A DNA stretch of 10,129 nt from WQZF01 sp031556405 (GTDB taxonomy: Bacteria; Pseudomonadota; Gammaproteobacteria; Burkholderiales; Rhodocyclaceae). The notes under the pieces are model-generated. The model was not told where the DNA came from. It worked only from the letters and a program-made list of their open reading frames with translations, and made no database searches. The stretch spans positions 1-10,129 of the forward strand of contig JAVBTC010000161.1 of the NCBI GenBank assembly GCA_031556405.1, given 5' to 3'. Every line of letters begins with the position of its first letter. The stretch's first letter is position 1. Made by a program: the position numbers and the translations under genes. Positions 1 through 7,278 of the stretch are shown here, piece after piece.

Positions 1-791
1 ACGACGAAGCCGTCGCCCGCTGCGGCGGCGGCCTCTTCTGCCCGGCGCAGCGCAAGCAGGCGCTGTGGCATTTCGCGTCGCGCCGCGCGCTCGACATCGA
101 GGGCATGGGTGAAAAAATCGTCGATCAGTTGGTTGCATCCAAGCTCGTGCAGACGCCGGCGGATCTCTATCGCCTGACCCAGGAACAACTGGCCGGGCTC
201 GAACGGATGGGCGAGCGCTCGGCGGCGAATCTCCTGGACGCGGTCGAAAAGAGCAAGGAAACGACGCTGGCGCGTTTCATCTACGCGCTCGGCATCCGCA
301 ATGTCGGCGAGTCGACGGCGCGCGATTGCGCCCGCCATTTCGGCAGCCTGGAGCGGCTGTTCGCCGCCGATGAAGCGGAACTGATGCAGGTGCCCGACAT
401 CGGGCCGGTCGTCGCGCAGAGCCTGCGGCTGTTTGCCGCCGAGGCGCACAACCGCGAAGTCGTTGCCGCGTTGCGTGCTGCCGGCGTGCATTGGCCGGAA
501 CACGAGCCGTCGCCGCACATGGTTGCGGCGCAGGCGTTGGCGAATCATCCCGTCGCCGGAAAAACCTTCGTGCTGACCGGCACGCTGCCGGGTCTTTCGC
601 GCGACGAAGCGAAAGAGCTGATCCTGGCACAGGGCGGCAAGGTCAGCGGCTCGGTATCGAAAAAAACCGATTATGTCGTTGCCGGCGCCGAAGCCGGTTC
701 CAAGCTGGAAAAGGCGCAGACGCTGGGCGTTGCGGTGATCGACGAGGAAAAACTGCGGGAATTGCTGATGCTGGGCACGCCGGGAGCATAG
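1..791 (+). CDS. ligA: NAD-dependent DNA ligase LigA, C-terminal part (5' end outside window)
   Basis: The reading frame is already open at base 3 and gives 262 residues ending in TAG. LigA seals nicks in duplex DNA using NAD+ during replication and repair. LigA proteins are usually about 670 residues, so roughly the last 40% is visible. The visible part begins in the zinc finger, with two Cys and the CPAQ motif (RCGGGLFCPAQ, visible residues 6-16). It continues through helix-hairpin-helix repeats (IEGMGEKIVDQL, LGIRNVGESTA, VPDIGPVVAQSL) and ends in a BRCT domain from about visible residue 180 (GKTFVLTGTLPGLSRDEA, then SKKTDYVVAG). The adenylation and OB domains lie upstream of the window. 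The frame is intact, and the domain order matches the family. A gap of 98 bp separates it from galU. A small GC hairpin there (813-834) is not followed by a good T-run, so read-through into galU is possible. Confidence 0.97.
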   Translation, partial: DEAVARCGGGLFCPAQRKQALWHFASRRALDIEGMGEKIVDQLVASKLVQTPADLYRLTQEQLAGLERMGERSAANLLDAVEKSKETTLARFIYALGIRNVGESTARDCARHFGSLERLFAADEAELMQVPDIGPVVAQSLRLFAAEAHNREVVAALRAAGVHWPEHEPSPHMVAAQALANHPVAGKTFVLTGTLPGLSRDEAKELILAQGGKVSGSVSKKTDYVVAGAEAGSKLEKAQTLGVAVIDEEKLRELLMLGTPGA

Positions 792-889
792 AGGAACATT
801 GTCGATTCAATCCCGCGGCGCCTTCGTCGCGCGGCCATATTTTGGGCGATGTGACAGAACCGCTTCGATTCAAAAGGGAGAAACCTCAG

Positions 890-1786
890 ATGTACAGAAG
901 AGTACGCAAAGCCGTCTTCCCCGTCGCCGGATTCGGCACCCGTTTTCTGCCGGCGACCAAGGCCAGCCCGAAGGAAATGCTGCCGATCGTCGACAAGCCG
1001 CTGATCCAGTATGCCGTCGAAGAAGCCGTCGCCGCCGGCATCACCGACATGATCTTCGTCACCGGACGTTCCAAGCGCGCGATCGAGGATCATTTCGACA
1101 AGGCCTACGAGCTGGAAAACGAACTCGAACGCCACGGCAAAGCGGAAATGCTCGAAGAGGTGCGTCGAGTGGTGCCGAAAGACGTGCATTGCATCTACAT
1201 CCGCCAGACCGAGCCGCTCGGCCTCGGCGACGCGGTGCTGCGCGCGCGGCCGGTGATCCGGGACGATCCGTTCGCGGTCATCCTTGCCGACGACCTGCTC
1301 GACGCCGAAGTACCGGTGATGCGGCAGATGACCGAATGTTTCGTCCACCAGGGCTGTTCGCTGCTCGGCGTGCAGGACGTGCCGAGGCATGCGACCAGGA
1401 GCTACGGCATCGTCGCTTCCGATCCGTATGCCGAACGTCTCGAAAAAATCAGCGCCATCGTCGAAAAACCGGCGCCGGAAAACGCGCCTTCGACCCTCGG
1501 CGTCGTCGGGCGCTATATACTGACACCGCGAATTTTCCATCACCTGCGCACGGCAAAACCGGGCTCCGGTGGCGAAATCCAGCTTACCGACGCCATTGCC
1601 GCGTTGCTTGCCGAAGAGCAGGTGCTGGCCTACCGCTATCAAGGCACGCGTTTCGACTGTGGCTCCAAGCTGGGTTACCTGAAAGCCACCGTCGTGTTCG
1701 GACAGCGGCACGCGGAAGTGGGGCAGGAATTTTCGGAATATCTGCAACGATTGAACCATCTGGAACCTCTGGACAAGGGAGACTGA
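890..1786 (+). CDS. galU: UTP--glucose-1-phosphate uridylyltransferase (UDP-glucose pyrophosphorylase)
   Basis: This 298-residue cytoplasmic protein has the normal length for bacterial GalU, which makes UDP-glucose and PPi from UTP and glucose-1-phosphate. UDP-glucose feeds LPS, exopolysaccharide and galactose metabolism. The N-terminal nucleotide-binding signature is clear (FPVAGFGTRFLPATKASPKE, residues 10-29, then MLPIVDKPLIQYAVEEA). Further family motifs follow: QTEPLGLGDAVLRA, FAVILADDLLD, GVVGRYILTP, GGEIQLTDAI and the C-terminal YQGTRFDCGSKLGYLKA. The ATG at 890 is chosen because it has a purine-rich ribosome site (AAAAGGGAG) just upstream and places the GalU N-terminus correctly. The same frame is open further upstream, but only as a shadow of ligA. 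Its TGA lies 2 bp before the next ATG, so it is probably translated together with the phosphoribosyltransferase. No convincing promoter is visible in the 98-bp gap after ligA. Confidence 0.97.
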   Translation: MYRRVRKAVFPVAGFGTRFLPATKASPKEMLPIVDKPLIQYAVEEAVAAGITDMIFVTGRSKRAIEDHFDKAYELENELERHGKAEMLEEVRRVVPKDVHCIYIRQTEPLGLGDAVLRARPVIRDDPFAVILADDLLDAEVPVMRQMTECFVHQGCSLLGVQDVPRHATRSYGIVASDPYAERLEKISAIVEKPAPENAPSTLGVVGRYILTPRIFHHLRTAKPGSGGEIQLTDAIAALLAEEQVLAYRYQGTRFDCGSKLGYLKATVVFGQRHAEVGQEFSEYLQRLNHLEPLDKGD

Positions 1787-1788
1787 AT

Positions 1789-2358
1789 ATGTCGGAAACA
1801 AGACTGCGGCAGGCGCGCCAAACGCTCGAAAACGCCGACCTGATCTATTCGGCGGAAGAAGTGGAAGGCGCGGTACAGCGCGTGGCCAGGGAAATCACCG
1901 ACAAACTCGGGGACACCCATCCGATCCTGCTGTGCGTGATGAGCGGCGGCGTGCCGTTCGCCGGGCGGCTGATGACGCTGCTCGACTTTCCCCTCGATTT
2001 CGACTATCTGCACGTCACCCGCTACGGGCAGGATACTTCCGGCGGCGCGCTGTCCTGGCGCTCGGCGCCGTGGACTTCGGTCAAGGGCCGCACCGTCCTC
2101 GTCGTCGACGACATCCTCGACGAAGGCGTGACCCTGGCGGCGGTGCGCGACCGCCTGCGGCAGCAGGGCGCCAAGGCCGTGTACATGGCGGTGCTCACCG
2201 ACAAGGACAAAAACAAGGAAAAGCCGATCCGCGCCGATTTCGTCGCGCTCACCGTTCCGGATCGCTACGTGTTCGGCTTCGGCATGGATATTTTCGGTGT
2301 CTGGCGCAACCTGCCGGCGATCTACGCAACCAGGGAAAACACGGAGGAAAAACCATAA
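1789..2358 (+). CDS. hpt: Hypoxanthine-guanine phosphoribosyltransferase
   Basis: This 189-residue cytoplasmic enzyme of the type I PRTase family is expected to convert hypoxanthine or guanine plus PRPP to IMP or GMP. The PRPP-binding loop is clear: VLVVDDILDEGVTL at residues 103-116, with the paired Asp at 107-108. Other family features are the early SGGVPFAGRL stretch (52-61), HVTRYG (75-80) and the base-binding region VPDRYVFGFGMD (156-167). The start at 1789 gives a normal family length and has an AAGGGAGA ribosome site overlapping the end of galU. The frame is open back to 799, but that extension is antisense and frame-shifted shadow of galU. The gene ends in TAA whose last A is the first base of the next ATG. 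The neighbouring phosphorylase would release its substrate, which supports hypoxanthine as the physiological base. The symbol hpt follows convention; exact substrate preference is inferred. Confidence 0.93.
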   Translation: MSETRLRQARQTLENADLIYSAEEVEGAVQRVAREITDKLGDTHPILLCVMSGGVPFAGRLMTLLDFPLDFDYLHVTRYGQDTSGGALSWRSAPWTSVKGRTVLVVDDILDEGVTLAAVRDRLRQQGAKAVYMAVLTDKDKNKEKPIRADFVALTVPDRYVFGFGMDIFGVWRNLPAIYATRENTEEKP

Positions 2359-3128
2359 TGCTCGCGATCATCGGCGGAACGGGCCTGACTCAACTCTCCA
2401 ACCTCGACGTTTCGCATCGCGAAGTCGTGCGCACGCCCTACGGCGCGCCTTCGGGGGCGCTGATGTTCGGCGAGATCTGCGGCAAGTCGGCGGTTTTCCT
2501 GGCCCGGCACGGTTACGGGCACACCATCCCTCCGCACGAAGTCAATTACCGCGCCAATATCTGGGCGCTGCGGCATGCCGAGGTCGATGCCATCGTCTCG
2601 GTGGCTTCGGTCGGAGGCATCCGCGCCGACATCAAGCCCGGCGACCTGGTGATTCCGCACCAGATCATCGATTACACCTGGGGGCGAAAATCCACTTTCT
2701 ACAACAGCGAAAGCGGCAAGGTCGTGCATATCGATTTCACCGAACCGTATGACGAAGCTCTGAGAGCGCGCCTGATCGAAGCCACCGCCGCTACCGGCGT
2801 CGGAGCGCATATCGGCGGCGTCTATGCCGCCGTGCAGGGACCGCGGCTGGAAACCGCCGCCGAGATCGACCGCTACGAACGCGACGGCGCCGACCTGGTC
2901 GGGATGACCGGCATGCCGGAGGCGGTGCTGGCGCGTGAACTCAGCCTGCCCTATGCCGCGATCAACGTCGTCGCCAACTATGCCGCCGGACGCGGCAGCA
3001 GCAAGAACGGCATCGATTTCGAAGCCCTGGAGGATGTGCTGCAGGGCGCGATGCAGAAGGTGCGCATCCTCATCGAGCACATGTGCGGCTGTTACTGTGG
3101 CGGCCATTCGCCACGGAACAGCGGGTGA
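2358..3128 (+). CDS. S-methyl-5'-thioinosine phosphorylase (MTAP/PNP family)
   Basis: This 256-residue enzyme belongs to the PNP/MTAP phosphorylase family, which splits a nucleoside with phosphate into free base and sugar-1-phosphate. Visible motifs are the phosphate-binding IIGGTG (4-9), LARHGYGHTIPPHEVNYRAN (49-68), VASVGGIR (82-89), GPRLET (161-166) and VGMTGMPEAVLARELSLPYA (181-200). Adenine-specific MTAP has Asp residues near this point (TDYD-type motif) to hold the 6-amino group. Here the motif is VVANYAAG with Asn207, as expected for a 6-oxopurine. With a phosphoribosyltransferase encoded immediately upstream, methylthioinosine is therefore the best guess, giving hypoxanthine plus methylthioribose-1-phosphate. 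MTAP activity is the alternative. The ATG overlaps the previous stop by one base (TAATG), and an ACGGAGGAA ribosome site lies just upstream, which indicates translational coupling. The C-terminus is oddly cysteine-rich (CGCYCGG, Cys243, 245 and 247). Confidence 0.88.
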   Translation: MLAIIGGTGLTQLSNLDVSHREVVRTPYGAPSGALMFGEICGKSAVFLARHGYGHTIPPHEVNYRANIWALRHAEVDAIVSVASVGGIRADIKPGDLVIPHQIIDYTWGRKSTFYNSESGKVVHIDFTEPYDEALRARLIEATAATGVGAHIGGVYAAVQGPRLETAAEIDRYERDGADLVGMTGMPEAVLARELSLPYAAINVVANYAAGRGSSKNGIDFEALEDVLQGAMQKVRILIEHMCGCYCGGHSPRNSG

Positions 3129-3297
3129 CGGCGGAAAAAACGGCTGTAAGGCAGGGGTGCTCGTGTTTTTCTTTCACCGGTTGTCCCCAGTGGGCTGTTG
3201 CGAATTCGAACGCTTACGGTATTTCCCGTCCTTCGCAGGCTGTACCGCTTGTTTTACTGACGGACCGGGTTCGGCCACGATCCATTGATTTTTTGTC

Positions 3298-3337
3298 ATC
3301 CCCTGCGTAAACCTCGCCGGGAATTCAGGGGATTTTT
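3298..3337 (+). terminator. Possible weak rho-independent terminator after the phosphorylase gene
   Basis: An 8-bp perfect inverted repeat, ATCCCCTG (3298-3305) and CAGGGGAT (3326-3333), is followed directly by TTTTT. The 20-base loop is long for an intrinsic terminator, so this is only a candidate. A much stronger hairpin lies 40 bp further on. Confidence 0.4.
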
Positions 3338-3376
3338 CCCCCAATACCGGTTTGCGGTTTGTTATATGAATCGTGT

Positions 3377-3412
3377 AAAAAAGCCCCTTGCGCGGGAAAC
3401 GCAAGGGGCTTT
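3377..3412. terminator. Bidirectional rho-independent terminator
   Basis: The arms GCCCCTTGCG (3383-3392) and CGCAAGGGGC (3400-3409) pair perfectly over 10 bp around a 7-base loop. They are flanked by A6 on the left and TTT on the right. Read on the minus strand the stem is followed by TTTTTT, so it ends the lipoprotein transcript well. Read on the plus strand it has only TTT, but could still serve the galU operon. It sits between convergent genes, as expected. Confidence 0.88.
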
Positions 3413-3444
3413 GCTTTGAAGCGGCGGCAGTAGCTGCCGCCGGA

Positions 3445-4335
3445 TCAGTTCTGCGTATTTTTCTTCGATTTTTTCGTTGACGGCTTGGCCGTAGCCGCTG
3501 CCGCCGGCACGTCTTCGTCCTCGCCCTGTACTTTCAGTTCACCGCCGGTGCCCAGACCGCCCTTGACGGTCTGCATGCGGTAGTTGCGGGTGGCGCGGAC
3601 GAGGTTGTTGTAGGCATCGGTGAATGCCGCGACGATGACCTTGCCTTCCGCCGTGTTCGTGTAGCCGCCGAGATTGCCGCCGCCACGGCCGCCGAAGAGG
3701 CCGCCGACCGCGCCGAAATCCATGTTGCGCGCGCTGCCTTCGGCGATGGAGACCTGAACGCCGGAACGGTTGTCGATGAGCGAAAGCAGGGTGCTGGCTT
3801 CCTTGACGTTCATGTTGCCGGTCACGACGCCGAACAGGCCGCCGAGCCTGCCGCCGATGCCGGCACCGGCGCCGGCGGCATTCTGGTTGCTGAAGGTGAT
3901 GCTGGGAGACATGGAGTAATCGGCGGAGACCATCTTCCCCTTGCCGAAATTGGATTTCTTGCGCAGTTCTCCGGCGTCCTGCAAGGCGCGTTCCTGCATC
4001 ATGTTGTCCATCGCGCGGCCACGCTCGACGATGACGAAGCAGTTCGATTGCTGCACCAGCAGGCGCAGAACGGGTGTCGTCGGGCCGAGGCGGTAATCGT
4101 TGCTGAGGGTCCGGTACCAGTCGGTATTGACGTCTTCGACGACCGCCAGCGTGCCCAGCGGCTTGTCGCACTTTTCGAGCTGGCTGTTGGCGTTTTCGCT
4201 ATGCCCTCCGGAGGCGGCGCCGGTCGCGGTCGTTTTCGCGTCCTGGGATCCCATCTCCATGTTGGCGCAGCCGGAAAACACGGCAGCCGCCGCGACGAAA
4301 GGCAGATATTTGAAAAAACGTTTTGTGTCGGACAT
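3445..4335 (-). CDS. CsgG/HfaB-like outer-membrane lipoprotein
   Basis: This 296-residue protein starts with a lipoprotein signal: a charged N-terminus, a hydrophobic stretch LPFVAAAAVF and the lipobox FSGC with Cys23. Ala at +2 predicts outer-membrane sorting. The body resembles the CsgG family, whose members form outer-membrane export pores in curli and holdfast systems. Points of resemblance are PLGTLAVVEDV (59-69), LLVQQSNCFVIVERGRAMDNMMQER (92-116, the early helix/strand region) and the SADYSMSPSITF strand (137-148). Two glycine-rich turns, each containing GGLFG (153-171 and 208-224), fall where CsgG has its two membrane beta-hairpins. LLSLIDNRSGVQVS (183-196) lies between them. The C-terminus is low-complexity and lysine-rich (STKKSKKNTQN). 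The start at 4333-4335 is chosen because it begins the signal peptide and has AGAAGG 6 bp upstream; the 87 codons of open frame upstream are leader. No curli genes are nearby. Family assignment is by eye, and the exported cargo is unknown. Confidence 0.78.
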   Translation of the reverse strand: MSDTKRFFKYLPFVAAAAVFSGCANMEMGSQDAKTTATGAASGGHSENANSQLEKCDKPLGTLAVVEDVNTDWYRTLSNDYRLGPTTPVLRLLVQQSNCFVIVERGRAMDNMMQERALQDAGELRKKSNFGKGKMVSADYSMSPSITFSNQNAAGAGAGIGGRLGGLFGVVTGNMNVKEASTLLSLIDNRSGVQVSIAEGSARNMDFGAVGGLFGGRGGGNLGGYTNTAEGKVIVAAFTDAYNNLVRATRNYRMQTVKGGLGTGGELKVQGEDEDVPAAAATAKPSTKKSKKNTQN

Positions 4336-4341
4336 AAAAAA

Positions 4342-4348
4342 CCTTCTC
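4342..4348 (-). promoter_or_regulatory. Ribosome binding site fixing the lipoprotein start
   Basis: Read on the minus strand, GAGAAGG lies 6 bases before the ATG at 4335. This supports the start that begins the lipoprotein signal peptide over an in-frame start at 4596. Confidence 0.7.
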
Positions 4349-4362
4349 TTCGATTCAGGAAA

Positions 4363-4382
4363 AAAACTGCCCAAAACTGCCC
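4363..4382. repeat. Two perfect tandem copies of a 10-bp unit in the lipoprotein leader
   Basis: AAAACTGCCC occurs at 4363-4372 and again at 4373-4382 with no mismatch. It lies just upstream of the lipoprotein ribosome site. Its role is unknown; it could be replication slippage or a protein-binding site. Confidence 0.7.
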
Positions 4383-4398
4383 GTATCCTGGTCTTGTC

Positions 4399-4453
4399 GT
4401 GCCGGTTTTGCGTAGCAGCCAATGCATATAGCGGATCACGTAAAAACCGGCAC
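4399..4453. repeat. 11-bp inverted repeat overlapping the large palindromic element
   Basis: GTGCCGGTTTT (4399-4409) is the exact reverse complement of AAAACCGGCAC (4443-4453), with 33 bases between. The right arm shares 4443-4446 with the left arm of the 19-bp inverted repeat, and the two pairings cross. In the minus-strand transcript they would therefore compete or form a pseudoknot. Confidence 0.6.
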
Positions 4454-4529
4454 TTTGGACACTGCCATGTCGTACCGCTTGTATCGCCATCGGCTCGTCT
4501 TCGAGTCTGATTTTTATGTGATCCGCTAT
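4428..4529. repeat. 102-bp element with 19-bp terminal inverted repeats (MITE-like or leader stem)
   Basis: The left arm ATAGCGGATCACGTAAAAA (4428-4446) and right arm TTTTTATGTGATCCGCTAT (4511-4529) are reverse complements except at one position, a G against T that can wobble-pair. Internal small hairpins are CTCG-CGAG (around 4494-4506) and GACA-TGTC (around 4458-4472). The core GCGGATCAC is flanked by TA on both sides, which would fit insertion at a TA dinucleotide as for IS630/Tc1-type elements. No transposase is encoded. It lies wholly inside the probable transcribed leader of the lipoprotein gene. Whether it is a mobile remnant or an RNA regulatory stem cannot be decided from one copy. 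Confidence 0.6.
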
Positions 4530-4567
4530 CGTCGCTATAGCCTTGTTCGGCGCTTGGCGCGGAAGCG

Positions 4568-4596
4568 ATGGTAGTGGATGCTCCGGAAGCGGTCAA
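4568..4596 (-). promoter_or_regulatory. Candidate sigma70 promoter for the lipoprotein gene
   Basis: On the minus strand TTGACC (4591-4596) is followed after 17 bp by TACCAT (4568-4573). This matches 5/6 of the -35 and 4/6 of the -10 consensus at ideal spacing. Transcription would begin near 4561 and give a leader of about 225 bases containing the palindromic element. It sits directly downstream of the groEL terminator, where a promoter is needed. Confidence 0.4.
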
Positions 4597-4609
4597 GTTT
4601 CGACATGCG

Positions 4610-4646
4610 AAAAAAACCCCGCGCTTTTTCGGCGCGGGGTTTTTCG
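4610..4646. terminator. Rho-independent terminator of the groES-groEL operon
   Basis: The arms AAAAACCCCGCGC (4612-4624) and GCGCGGGGTTTTT (4632-4644) pair perfectly around a 7-base loop. The very GC-rich core and flanking A/T runs make it functional on both strands. It lies about 65 bp beyond the groEL stop and just before the lipoprotein promoter candidate, so it insulates the two transcripts. Confidence 0.9.
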
Positions 4647-4710
4647 TATTGCGGTAGGAAATGAAAATGCCGGAAGGAATTTTCTTCCCATGGAGGGATT
4701 ATGGGATTTC

Positions 4711-6360
<1,650 letters not shown>

Positions 6361-6429
6361 ATTTCTATTCTCCAGTCAGATGAAAAATTTTTTGAACGGG
6401 AATTCTTTCAATGGGACGAAAGGCCGGGT

Positions 6430-6720
6430 TCAGCCTTCGATGACGCCCATGATGTCTTCTTCGCGCATGACGAGGACTTCCTTGCCCTCGACCTTGACGG
6501 TCTGGCCGGCGTATTTGCCGAACAGGACACGGTCGCCGACCTTGACGTCCAAGGCAATCGCTTTGCCGTTTTCGTCGCGCTTGCCGGGACCGACGGCCAG
6601 GATTTTGCCTTGATCGGGTTTTTCGGCGGCGGTATCGGGAATAACGATGCCGGAGGCGGTTTTACGCTCGTCTTCGAGACGTTCGACGATTACACGGTCA
6701 TGCAATGGACGAATTTTCAT
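6430..6720 (-). CDS. groES: Co-chaperonin GroES (10 kDa, Hsp10)
   Basis: This 96-residue protein is the normal length for GroES, the heptameric lid that closes the GroEL chamber. The start MKIRPLHDRVIVERLEDE is typical. The mobile loop follows at about residues 17-34 and carries the hydrophobic tripeptide IVI (25-27) that docks on the GroEL apical domain. The conserved core GKILAVGPGKRDENGK, VKVGDRVLFGKYAG and the C-terminal EEDIMGVIE are all present. An AAGGAG ribosome site lies 6-7 bases upstream of the ATG. It is the first gene of the operon, downstream of a CIRCE operator. Confidence 0.99.
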   Translation of the reverse strand: MKIRPLHDRVIVERLEDERKTASGIVIPDTAAEKPDQGKILAVGPGKRDENGKAIALDVKVGDRVLFGKYAGQTVKVEGKEVLVMREEDIMGVIEG

Positions 6721-6817
6721 CAGCTTCTCCTTGATTTAACAATTTTCGGAATCAATGGGTTATCAGGTAAATCACCGCGTTGCGGCGAAGTCGGGAGCCG
6801 TTTTTGAAACAGCTTTG

Positions 6818-6844
6818 TTAGCACTCGCCGTCGATGAGTGCTAA
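6818..6844 (-). promoter_or_regulatory. CIRCE operator (HrcA repressor binding site) of groESL
   Basis: The arms TTAGCACTC (6818-6826) and GAGTGCTAA (6836-6844) form a perfect 9-bp inverted repeat with a 9-base spacer. This is the exact CIRCE consensus. It begins immediately after the -10 hexamer, so it covers the expected transcription start about 120 bases before groES. HrcA binding there represses groESL in normal growth. hrcA is not in the window. Confidence 0.98.
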
Positions 6845-6874
6845 ATAATAGGGGCGGCTCTCATCTATTTCAAG
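6845..6874 (-). promoter_or_regulatory. groESL promoter, overlapping sigma70 and sigma32-type elements
   Basis: On the minus strand TTGAAA (6868-6873) is followed after exactly 17 bp by TATTAT (6845-6850), a good sigma70 promoter. The same bases read CTTGAAA, 13 bp, CCCCTATTA, close to the sigma32 heat-shock consensus (CTTGAAA and CCCCATNT). The CIRCE operator abuts the -10 element. This suggests groESL combines negative control by HrcA with positive control by RpoH. Confidence 0.8.
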
Positions 6875-7278
6875 TCGACGGCCGATTATTTTTTGCGGCA
6901 GGGAGGATTCGATTTCCCGCTCGGGCTTCGAAGTTTCCCGCGATTTTTCGTTGACGCATAAAGAAAGACAAAGGAGAAAAGGCAGCGAGTGCGTACAATG
7001 GCCGGACGATTATGTGCCGGAGATGCCATATTGCATAATGGACGGCGTATGAATTTATATTTTTCCGGCTTTGTCTTTCTCCCTTTTCGCCTTCCCGTTC
7101 TGTTTTCGGTTCCTCTTCGCGCCTGAATTGGTGGCGTGTTTCGCCTCATCCGGTGCGGGTGCCGGGGGGATGAAAAATATGGTCGGGCATGTTTGAGGCA
7201 ACGCGCCGCCGTTTCCGCGGTCTTTGTCGATGATGTTTCGTTTTTCCCGATATCGTTTTTGATGAGGTATTGACCACG
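6875..7278. other. Intergenic region between the divergent groESL promoter and ispH
   Basis: About 400 bp hold no gene I can support. The stretch must contain the ispH promoter, but no site is convincing. TACAAT at 6994-6999 is a good -10 hexamer without a matching -35. A 42-codon frame (6998-7126) lacks a ribosome site and is not called. Most proteobacteria I know of with a gene next to ispH here have fkpB; it is absent from this position. Confidence 0.5.
7264..7267 (+). promoter_or_regulatory. Ribosome binding site deciding the ispH start
   Basis: GAGG lies 11 bases before the ATG at 7279 but only 2 bases before the in-frame TTG at 7270. The spacing favours the ATG, which also gives the conserved IspH N-terminus (MQVLLANPRGFCAG). 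Confidence 0.6.

Larger units (their letters stand above)
3129..3444. other. Non-coding convergent gap between the purine-salvage operon and the lipoprotein gene
   Basis: No convincing gene is visible in this stretch. The open frames crossing it are continuations of shadows of the phosphorylase gene. It holds two hairpins listed separately: a weaker one at 3298-3337 and a strong one at 3377-3412. Nothing else is recognisable in about 170 bp from 3129 to 3297. Confidence 0.6.

Noticed and set aside
813..834. GC-rich hairpin between ligA and galU as a terminator
   Set aside because: Only a 5-bp outer stem (CCGCG with CGCGG) forms with an irregular inner part, and no T-run directly follows.
671..1801. 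A 376-codon open frame antisense to galU and ligA
   Set aside because: It is a shadow of codon bias in galU and ligA, without recognisable motifs.
4336..4596. An 87-residue N-terminal extension of the lipoprotein
   Set aside because: The signal peptide and lipobox begin at 4335 with a ribosome site 6 bp upstream. The extension covers the palindromic element and would bury the signal peptide.
6998..7126. A 42-codon frame before ispH with a hydrophobic second half
   Set aside because: No ribosome site and no recognisable homologue; the start overlaps a possible -10 hexamer. Not enough support for a gene.
7270..7278. TTG start for ispH three codons upstream
   Set aside because: GAGG is only 2 bases away, which is too close, and IspH proteins start at the MQVLLANPRGF position.
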